Shown piece by piece: positions 58,515 to 64,000 of a stretch of 64,000 nucleotides of DNA. The stretch's first letter is position 1; every line of letters starts with the position of its first letter. Below the pieces are notes generated by a model. That model was not told where the DNA came from. It did no database searches and was given only the letters and a program-made list of their open reading frames with translations. The stretch covers positions 112,307-176,306 of the forward strand of contig UCJA01000013.1 of NCBI GenBank assembly GCA_900472675.1. The letters run 5' to 3'. The stretch comes from Hyphomicrobiales bacterium. GTDB lineage: Bacteria > Pseudomonadota > Alphaproteobacteria > Rhizobiales > Rhizobiaceae. Made by a program: the position numbers and the translations under genes.

Positions 58515-59570
58515 TCAGGCGGCCAGCATCCTTTCGATGGCGGCGCGGTCGAGGCCCTTTTCGCCGATCACGACGAGGCGGCTGCGGCGGATTTCGCCCG
58601 GCGCCCAGGCGCGGTCGAAGTAATGGTCGACACGCGATCCTACCGCCTGCACCTGCAGGCGCATCGGCTTATCCGCGACATCGATGAAGCCCTTGATGCG
58701 CAGGACGTTTTGCGCTTCTGCGGTGGCGGCAATGCGGGCTGCCAGAGTATCGGCGTCGGATACGGCGGGCAGGTCGATCACGAAGCTGTCGAAATCGTCG
58801 TGGTCGTGGTCGAGCTCGTCGTCGTGGTGGGTCTTGCGGTTTTCGATGTCGTCTTCGACCGCGAGCCCAAGGCCGATCAGGACGGCCGGATCAACAACGC
58901 CATTGGCGGCCGATACGATCTTCACGGCGCGCGGCAGATGCGCCTGAATGCGACCCTTGGCGGCGGCAAGGCCAGCCTGATCGAGAAGATCGGTCTTGGT
59001 GAGCACGATCATGTCGGCGCAGGCCACCTGGTCGTCGAAGACTTCCTCGACCGGATCGTCGTGGTCGATCGCGCCGTCGGCCTGGCGCTGGGCTTCGAGC
59101 GCATCATGGTCGTCTGCGACTCGGCCTTCCGACAAAGCCAGGCCGTCGACAACAGCGATCACCGCATCGACGGTGACGCGGGCCTTGACGTCCGGCCACT
59201 GGAAGGCCTGGACGAGGGGCTTGGGCAAAGCAAGGCCGGAGGTCTCGATCAGGATGTGGTCGACGCGCGGCTCGCGGGCGAGGATCTGGTCGATTGCGGG
59301 CACGAAGTCGTCGGCCACGGTGCAGCAGATGCAGCCGTTGGCAAGCTCGATGATGTTGTCTTCCGGGCAGCTCTCGATGCCGCAGCCCTTCAGCACTTCG
59401 CCGTCGATGCCGACATCGCCGAACTCGTTGACGATGATCGCCAGCCGCTTGCCCTTCAGGTTTTCGATGAGGTGGCGGATCAGCGTGGTCTTGCCGGCGC
59501 CGAGGAAGCCGGTCACGACCGTGCAGGGGATGCGCCCGAAACTGGCGGCTGGGGCGGAATTGGCACTCAT
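58515..59570 (-). CDS. cobW: CobW-family GTP-binding metallochaperone
   Basis: A G3E GTPase, probably delivering cobalt to the chelatase. The 351-residue protein has Walker A GFLGAGKTTLIRHL, the metal-binding CICC motif (GCICCTVADDF), and an Asp/His-rich run (about 245-270, with HHDDELDHDHDDFDSF). A CobW C-terminal domain follows. It lies 28 bases upstream of cobN and overlaps the DUF1636 gene by four bases. Confidence 0.94.
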   Translation of the reverse strand: MSANSAPAASFGRIPCTVVTGFLGAGKTTLIRHLIENLKGKRLAIIVNEFGDVGIDGEVLKGCGIESCPEDNIIELANGCICCTVADDFVPAIDQILAREPRVDHILIETSGLALPKPLVQAFQWPDVKARVTVDAVIAVVDGLALSEGRVADDHDALEAQRQADGAIDHDDPVEEVFDDQVACADMIVLTKTDLLDQAGLAAAKGRIQAHLPRAVKIVSAANGVVDPAVLIGLGLAVEDDIENRKTHHDDELDHDHDDFDSFVIDLPAVSDADTLAARIAATAEAQNVLRIKGFIDVADKPMRLQVQAVGSRVDHYFDRAWAPGEIRRSRLVVIGEKGLDRAAIERMLAA

Positions 59571-59968
59571 GACGGCATGTCCTCGTGATGGTGGAAGGGG
59601 GGAATGCGCGCCGTCATGCCCTTGCCGCGCAGGCAGGCGGGACGGCCGCGAAGGGGAAGAAAGCCACGCTCATCCGCGGCCAGCATCATGGCACCGGCAA
59701 CGATGTCGTCGACATTGTCCAGCGACAGGTGCCCGAAGACATAGGACCAGCCGGAGCGGTGGTTGAAGGCGGCGCTCGGGCTTTTCTCGCAATTGGCAAG
59801 GCAGGTGACGGGCTTGACGGCGAGCGGCTTGCCTTCTGCCGCGCGGGTCAGGGCCTCGAGCAGCGGAATGCCGGGGCGGGCCTCGCTGTCTGAGGCCTCG
59901 CGGCAATTCGTGCAGACGAAGATCGTCACGTCGGCCGTCTGGGGGATCTGGTTTTTATCGTCACTCAT
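59567..59968 (-). CDS. DUF1636 thioredoxin-fold metal-binding protein
   Basis: A 133-residue protein, first gene of the riboswitch-controlled minus-strand arm. The cysteines in VFVCTNCREASD-like VCTNCRE and CLANCEKSP form a CxxC plus CxxxC arrangement typical of thioredoxin-like 2Fe-2S ferredoxins. DUF1636 genes are often found beside cobW. The ATG at 59968 is preferred; the longer frame enters the riboswitch leader. Its role may be metal or iron-sulfur handling for cobalamin synthesis, which is not demonstrated. Confidence 0.85.
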   Translation of the reverse strand: MSDDKNQIPQTADVTIFVCTNCREASDSEARPGIPLLEALTRAAEGKPLAVKPVTCLANCEKSPSAAFNHRSGWSYVFGHLSLDNVDDIVAGAMMLAADERGFLPLRGRPACLRGKGMTARIPPFHHHEDMPS

Positions 59969-60089
59969 CGTCAGCCGCACGACCGCAGGTATCGAAATGG
60001 GGTGCGGAACAGATGGCTGCCAAGGCAGGCCCTGCGACGAATGGTGCACTTCTCCGGAGCACCCCGCCCGGCAAAGCTTGATCTCGAAC

Positions 60090-60276
60090 GGCAGGTCTCC
60101 TGGCTCGCGGGTCGACGCCCTGTGCCTGCCTTCCCGGATCTCTCCAGTGGCGTCTCGGCATAGGGCTCACCGCTTACAGTTGCGGGGGCAGCCGCGGCAT
60201 TGGGCCAAAAAAGACCCGCACCGCATTCTCTCTTAGCCTCCTCCGTTGCCGGAAGAGGACCGTATCGGCACCACCT
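60090..60276 (-). promoter_or_regulatory. Cobalamin riboswitch upstream of the DUF1636-cobW-cobN arm
   Basis: On the minus strand the conserved segments occur in order: GGTGCCGATACGG near 60276, TAAGAGAGAATGCGGTG, GCTGCCCCCGCAACTGTAAGCGG, GCCACTGG, CCGGGAAGGC and the B12 box AGCCAGGAGACCTGCC at 60090-60105. This is a class I adenosylcobalamin riboswitch, which turns the operon off when B12 is bound. It ends 121 bases before the DUF1636 start, which leaves room for an expression platform. Confidence 0.95.
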
Positions 60277-60351
60277 AAGCCCTGCGGCAGCAGACTGTCA
60301 ATGTCGCAAAGGCGATTGCCCGTGCGGCGATTTTGTCTATAGTGGTCAAGC

Positions 60352-60536
60352 CTATGGTGCCCGCAAGGGATTTCGAGGGAATGCGGTGCGACGGTTTTTA
60401 CCCGTCAATTCCGCGGCTGCCCCCGCAACTGTAAGCGGAAAGTCTTCGTCCACGGCGGCCATACGGTCGCCAAGCCACTGGAGAAATCCGGGAAGGCGGA
60501 TGCAAGGCGCTCGATCCGCGAGCCAGGAGACCTGCC
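60352..60536 (+). promoter_or_regulatory. Cobalamin riboswitch upstream of the cbtBA-cobO-cobQ arm
   Basis: On the plus strand: CTATGGTGCCCGCAAGGG around 60352, GAGGGAATGCGGTG, GCTGCCCCCGCAACTGTAAGCGG, GCCACTGG, CCGGGAAGGC and B12 box AGCCAGGAGACCTGCC at 60521-60536. It lies 54 bases before cbtB. It is divergent from the second riboswitch, so both arms respond to the same signal. The 75 bases between the two aptamers must hold the divergent promoters. Confidence 0.95.
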
Positions 60537-60589
60537 ATGGGCGCAGAGACTCGAACAGCCCTCGGGTGGAGGGCGGAAAGACGACCACG

Positions 60590-60766
60590 ATGTTTACCAA
60601 ATCTGCTGGGAGCGCCATCAGCGTCTCCACTTCCAAAGTGATCCCCCTCGGCATGACCGCCCTTCTCGGCCTGTTCATCGTCGGGTTCGTCGGCTTCTCG
60701 CATCTGGACGTCGTCCACAATGCGGCTCACGACACGCGCCACTCGCTGGCCTTTCCCTGCCACTGA
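60590..60766 (+). CDS. cbtB: Cobalt transporter subunit CbtB
   Basis: A 58-residue protein with one membrane segment (PLGMTALLGLFIVGFVGFSHL) and a C-terminal region with histidines (FSHLDVVHNAAHDTRHSLAFPCH) that could bind cobalt. It is the small partner of CbtA in B12-controlled cobalt uptake. The ATG at 60590 begins after the riboswitch. The long frame from 60200 through the riboswitch is not a gene. Confidence 0.9.
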   Translation: MFTKSAGSAISVSTSKVIPLGMTALLGLFIVGFVGFSHLDVVHNAAHDTRHSLAFPCH

Positions 60767-60792
60767 GGCCGTCGGCCAAAAGGATCTCTCCC

Positions 60793-61569
60793 ATGTCGCT
60801 CTTTCGTAACATCGTCTTCACGGCGGTGATCGCCGGATTATTGTCCGGCCTCCTGATGACCGTGATGCAGCAATTTTCCACCGTCCCGCTGATCCTGCAG
60901 GCGGAAACCTATGAACATGCGGCACCTGCCGCAGGTCACAGCCACGAGCATGCCGCGGCCGCAGATGCCACGGCGCCCGCTGCGGCCGAACATCACCACG
61001 ACGACGAAGCCTGGACGCCGGCCGACGGGATCGAGCGCTTCGCCTACACGGTTGCCGCAAACGTGCTTTCGGCGATCGGCTTTGCACTGGTGCTCGTCGC
61101 CGTCGCCGAGGCGCTCGGCGGATTCGGGGGCGCCTCCAGCAGCTGGCGCAGCGGGTTGATGTTCGGCATTGCCGGCTTCCTCACCGTCAGCCTCGCGCCC
61201 GGCCTTGGGCTTTCGCCGGAGCTGCCTGGCATGCCGGCGGCAGAGCTTGGGCCGCGGCAGATCTGGTGGGGTGCGACCGCGCTCTGCACGGCCGTCAGCC
61301 TTAGCCTCCTTGCCTATACGCGTTCGCCGCTGCTTGCAGCGCTTGCAGTCGTCCTTCTGGTCGCACCGCATCTGGTCGGGGCGCCGCTGCCACCCACGCA
61401 TGACACGGAGGTGCCGATGGCGCTCGAAGCACGCTTCGTCAACGCCGTGTTTGCCACCAATCTCGTGTTCTGGGCGGTGCTGGGCACGCTGACCGCCCTG
61501 CTGCGGCAGCGGTTGCGCGCCGGTGAAGAGGCAGCCGCCGGATCGGCTGCCGGGCTGGCGTCCCGTTGA
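60793..61569 (+). CDS. cbtA: Cobalt transporter subunit CbtA
   Basis: A 258-residue integral membrane protein with about five membrane segments. After TM1 (IVFTAVIAGLLSGLLMTVMQQF) comes a periplasmic His-rich stretch (about 42-75, with HSHEH and HHHDDE). The remaining TM segments include the GLMFGIAGFLTVSLAPGLGLSPELPGMPAAELGPRQIWW signature of CbtA. It is 26 bases after cbtB and coupled to cobO, and it is predicted to import cobalt for the pathway. Confidence 0.92.
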   Translation: MSLFRNIVFTAVIAGLLSGLLMTVMQQFSTVPLILQAETYEHAAPAAGHSHEHAAAADATAPAAAEHHHDDEAWTPADGIERFAYTVAANVLSAIGFALVLVAVAEALGGFGGASSSWRSGLMFGIAGFLTVSLAPGLGLSPELPGMPAAELGPRQIWWGATALCTAVSLSLLAYTRSPLLAALAVVLLVAPHLVGAPLPPTHDTEVPMALEARFVNAVFATNLVFWAVLGTLTALLRQRLRAGEEAAAGSAAGLASR

Positions 61570-62180
61570 AGGAGATCGACCAGCAGACCGAGGAACGCCA
61601 CCGGGCAAAAATGGAGAGCCGCAAGGCTGTCCAGGATGCGGAAGTGGCGGAGAAGACCCTGGAAAAGGGCCTTCTCATGGTCCACACCGGTTCCGGCAAG
61701 GGCAAGACCACGGCAGCCTTCGGGCTGGCGCTGCGCATGCTCGGCCACAACCGCCGCGTCGGCATCGTGCAATTCATCAAGGGCGCATGGTCGACAGGCG
61801 AGCAGCCGGCGTTTGCCGTGTTCGGCGACCGGGTCGTCTGGCACACGATGGGCGAGGGTTTCACCTGGGAGACCCAGGACCTGAAGCGGGATGTGGCGGC
61901 TGCCGAACACGCCTGGGCCAAGGTGGTGGAGCTGATGGCCGACGAGACCATCGGCCTTCTGGTGCTCGACGAGCTCAATATCGCGCTGCGCTACGACTAT
62001 CTGGATCTCGATAAGGTGGTCGCCACGCTGGTCGCCCGGCGTCCGGACCTGCATGTCGTGGTGACCGGCCGCAATGCCAAGCCGGCCATGCTCGAGGCGG
62101 CCGACATGGTTACCGAGATGACGCTGGTGAAGCACCACTTCAAGGCCGGCGTAAAGGCCCAGGCCGGCGTCGAGTTCTGA
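61566..62180 (+). CDS. cobO: Cob(I)yrinic acid a,c-diamide adenosyltransferase CobO
   Basis: This enzyme transfers the 5'-deoxyadenosyl group from ATP to cobalt. The 204-residue protein has P-loop [45 protein letters not shown] and [21 protein letters not shown]. The frame begins with TTG at 61566, overlapping the cbtA stop (TTGA). This keeps the usual 35-residue N-terminal lead before the P-loop; an ATG at 61611 would shorten it. Confidence 0.94.
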   Translation: MKEIDQQTEERHRAKMESRKAVQDAEVAEKTLEKGLLMVHTGSGKGKTTAAFGLALRMLGHNRRVGIVQFIKGAWSTGEQPAFAVFGDRVVWHTMGEGFTWETQDLKRDVAAAEHAWAKVVELMADETIGLLVLDELNIALRYDYLDLDKVVATLVARRPDLHVVVTGRNAKPAMLEAADMVTEMTLVKHHFKAGVKAQAGVEF

Positions 62181-62184
62181 CGCC

Positions 62185-63642
62185 ATGGTCGCCCGCGCCC
62201 TCATGTTCCAGGGAACCGGCTCCGACGTCGGCAAGTCCCTGGTGGTGGCGGGTCTGGCGCGGGCGTTTACCCTGCGCGGGCTGAAGATCATGCCGTTCAA
62301 GCCGCAGAACATGTCCAACAATGCCGCCGTGACGGCCGACGGCGGCGAGATCGGCCGGGCCCAGGCGCTGCAGGCGCGGGCCGCGAAGGTGCCACTCAGC
62401 GTCCATATGAACCCGGTGCTGCTGAAGCCACAAAGCGAGGTCGGTTCGCAGGTCGTGGTGCAGGGCAGGGTCGAGGGCAACGCCACCGCCGCCGAGTATC
62501 AGCTCCTCAAACCAAAATTGATGCCGCGGGTGATGGAAAGCTTTGCGCAGCTGCGGGCCCAGGCGGACCTGGTGCTGGTCGAGGGCGCCGGCAGCGCCTC
62601 GGAGGTCAATCTTCGCCGCAACGACATCGCCAACATGGGGTTCGCCCGGGCCGCCGACGTGCCTGTCATCCTGATCGGCGACATCGACCGCGGCGGCGTC
62701 ATCGCGAGCCTTGCCGGTACCAGACTGGTCCTCGATCCGCCGGATGCCGCGATGATCTGCGGCTTTATCGTCAACCGTTTTCGGGGCGATCCCGCCCTAT
62801 TTGCCGATGGCATGCGGATCATTGCGGAGCAGACCGGCTGGCAGTCCATCGGTCTCCTGCCGCATTTTGCCGATGCTATACGGCTGCCGGCCGAGGATGC
62901 GCTCGGACTGGATAGTGCCAGCGTGCGCAAACCCGGTGCGAAAATCCGGATTGCCGTACCGATCCTGCCGCATATTTCCAATTTCGACGATCTCGATCCG
63001 CTGGAGGCAGAGCCCGAGGTAGAGCTGGTGCGCGTCCGGCGCGGGCAGGCTATTCCGGGCGATCGCCAGCTGGTGCTTCTGGTCGGCTCGAAGGCGACGA
63101 TCGCCGATCTTGCCGCGATGCGCGCTGCGGGCTTCGACGTGGATATCGCGGCGCATGTGCGCCGCGGCGGCGGCGTTCTTGGCCTTTGCGGCGGTTACCA
63201 GATGCTCGGCCGGCGGATTTCAGACCCTGAGGGCATGGAGGGGCCGGCCGGATCGGTGGAAGGCCTTGGCCTGCTCGACGTGGAAACCGTACTCACCGGC
63301 GACAAGCGGCTGGAAGCCGTTCACGGCGTGAGTTTCGACGGAACGGCGTTAGCCGGCTATGAAATGCATGTGGGCCGGACGGAAGGCAGCGATTGTGCGC
63401 GGCCCTTTTCCATGCTCGGGGGTAGCCCCGATGGCGCCGTCTCGGAGAATGGACGGATCTGGGGCACCTATTTGCATGGCTTGTTTTCAGACGATCGTCA
63501 GCGCTCGCAATGGCTGGCGCGGCTCGGCGGCTCGGCATCGGTGCTCGATTACGAGGCGGGGGTGGACGATGTGCTCGACCGTCTGGCGGCGCATATGGAG
63601 CGGCATCTCGATCTCGATGGCCTGCTTAGATCAGCCAGATGA
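62185..63642 (+). CDS. cobQ: Cobyric acid synthase CobQ
   Basis: This enzyme amidates the remaining b, d, e and g side chains of adenosylcobyrinate a,c-diamide. The 485-residue protein has ATPase segment [49 protein letters not shown] and IGDIDRGG, and a glutaminase-like domain with the catalytic Cys in [10 protein letters not shown] and His in YLHGLF. Its 3' end overlaps the convergent cobD by 17 bases. Confidence 0.96.
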   Translation: MVARALMFQGTGSDVGKSLVVAGLARAFTLRGLKIMPFKPQNMSNNAAVTADGGEIGRAQALQARAAKVPLSVHMNPVLLKPQSEVGSQVVVQGRVEGNATAAEYQLLKPKLMPRVMESFAQLRAQADLVLVEGAGSASEVNLRRNDIANMGFARAADVPVILIGDIDRGGVIASLAGTRLVLDPPDAAMICGFIVNRFRGDPALFADGMRIIAEQTGWQSIGLLPHFADAIRLPAEDALGLDSASVRKPGAKIRIAVPILPHISNFDDLDPLEAEPEVELVRVRRGQAIPGDRQLVLLVGSKATIADLAAMRAAGFDVDIAAHVRRGGGVLGLCGGYQMLGRRISDPEGMEGPAGSVEGLGLLDVETVLTGDKRLEAVHGVSFDGTALAGYEMHVGRTEGSDCARPFSMLGGSPDGAVSENGRIWGTYLHGLFSDDRQRSQWLARLGGSASVLDYEAGVDDVLDRLAAHMERHLDLDGLLRSAR

Positions 63643-64000
63643 CCAGCGCCAGCAGCCCAAACAGCCCGATCAGCATGGCGTCGGCAATGCGGGCGAGCTT
63701 CAGGGCGATATGAATATGCCAGACCGTCAAATGCGGATTTCCGCCTTCGCCCATGAAGCGGGCCTCGATCATCTGGCCGCCATAACTTCTGGGCCCCGCG
63801 AGCGCGATGCCGAGCGCTCCGGCCATGGCCGCTTCCGGCCAGCCGGCATTGGGCGATCGATGATGTTTGGCGTCCCGGAACACGGCGCGCATGGCGTCGC
63901 GCGGCGAGGCACCCTCGATGAAGAAGGCCGCGGCGGCAAACAGCAACGCGGTCAGGCGCGAGGCCGGCAGGTTGATCAGGTCGTCGAAACGCGCGGCGGC
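63626..64000 (-). CDS. cobD: Adenosylcobinamide-phosphate synthase CobD/CbiB (partial, 3' end)
   Basis: The C-terminal 124 residues of a membrane protein that attaches aminopropanol phosphate to cobyric acid. The frame runs beyond the window edge; the apparent start at 63946 is only an internal [55 protein letters not shown] and the last TM segment ([19 protein letters not shown]) match CobD. It is convergent with cobQ, with a 17-base overlap. Confidence 0.92.
   Translation of the reverse strand, partial: AAARFDDLINLPASRLTALLFAAAAFFIEGASPRDAMRAVFRDAKHHRSPNAGWPEAAMAGALGIALAGPRSYGGQMIEARFMGEGGNPHLTVWHIHIALKLARIADAMLIGLFGLLALVIWLI

Noticed and set aside
60200..60589. Long open frame reading through the riboswitch into cbtB
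   Set aside because: It covers the cobalamin aptamer, has no family features before the cbtB ATG, and is explained by G+C-rich chance frame opening.

Overview
The window looks like a chromosomal segment of an alphaproteobacterium of the Rhizobiaceae (Rhizobium, Agrobacterium or Ensifer relatives). The reasons are the G+C-rich sequence, the gene order ctpA-envC-rlmH-rsfS-nadD-proA-proB-obgE-(acetyltransferases)-rpmA-rplU, a groESL operon with a CIRCE element, many periplasmic-binding-protein ABC transporters, and an oxygen-dependent cobalamin pathway with CobG and CobN. The genus cannot be fixed from the sequence alone. No phage, insertion sequence, CRISPR array or rRNA was seen.

Layout. (1) 1-10.3 kb, minus strand: a housekeeping block read from rplU-rpmA through two acetyltransferases, obgE, proB, proA, nadD, rsfS, rlmH, envC and ctpA, many start/stop-coupled. 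A Ser-tRNA(CGA) lies just upstream at 10.6 kb on the plus strand. (2) 10.8-20.0 kb: a LysR regulator divergent from a seven-gene operon that combines a peptide-type ABC importer with a DapA-family aldolase and two nucleoside hydrolases; its substrate is unknown. (3) 20.0-25.6 kb: single genes (small hypotheticals, a cold-shock protein, a DUF218 protein, a membrane alpha/beta hydrolase, a Core-2/I-branching-type glycosyltransferase). (4) 25.8-29.3 kb: groES-groEL with CIRCE, then a large protein of unknown function. (5) 29.4-35.3 kb: an amino-acid-type ABC importer followed by a PLP enzyme and a dihydropyrimidinase-like amidohydrolase, divergent from a FadR-type GntR regulator with a clear palindromic operator between them. 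(6) 35.3-45.0 kb: an esterase, MsrA, a CocE-type hydrolase overlapping a vapBC-like toxin-antitoxin pair, and a second peptide-type ABC importer.

(7) 45.2-64.0 kb: a large cobalamin cluster. On the minus strand it reads DUF1636-cobW-cobN-cobG-cobH-cobI-cobJ-cobL-cobE-cobM-cobA-cobB, with cobK and cbiD embedded on the opposite strand. On the plus strand it reads cbtB-cbtA-cobO-cobQ, with the 3' part of cobD at the window edge. Two divergent cobalamin riboswitches sit between the two arms, so cobalt uptake and corrin synthesis should both shut down when B12 is abundant. CbiD appears where cobF would be expected, and CobN is shorter than the classical form. The cobaltochelatase partners CobS and CobT and the late genes cobP/U/V/C are not in the window.

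Functional assignments rest on protein motifs read by eye and on remembered family features; no database search was run. The most notable unexplained item is the aldolase/nucleoside-hydrolase/ABC operon at 11.8-20.0 kb. After it come the hydantoinase/PLP/ABC operon with its GntR operator, and the interleaved cobalamin cluster.
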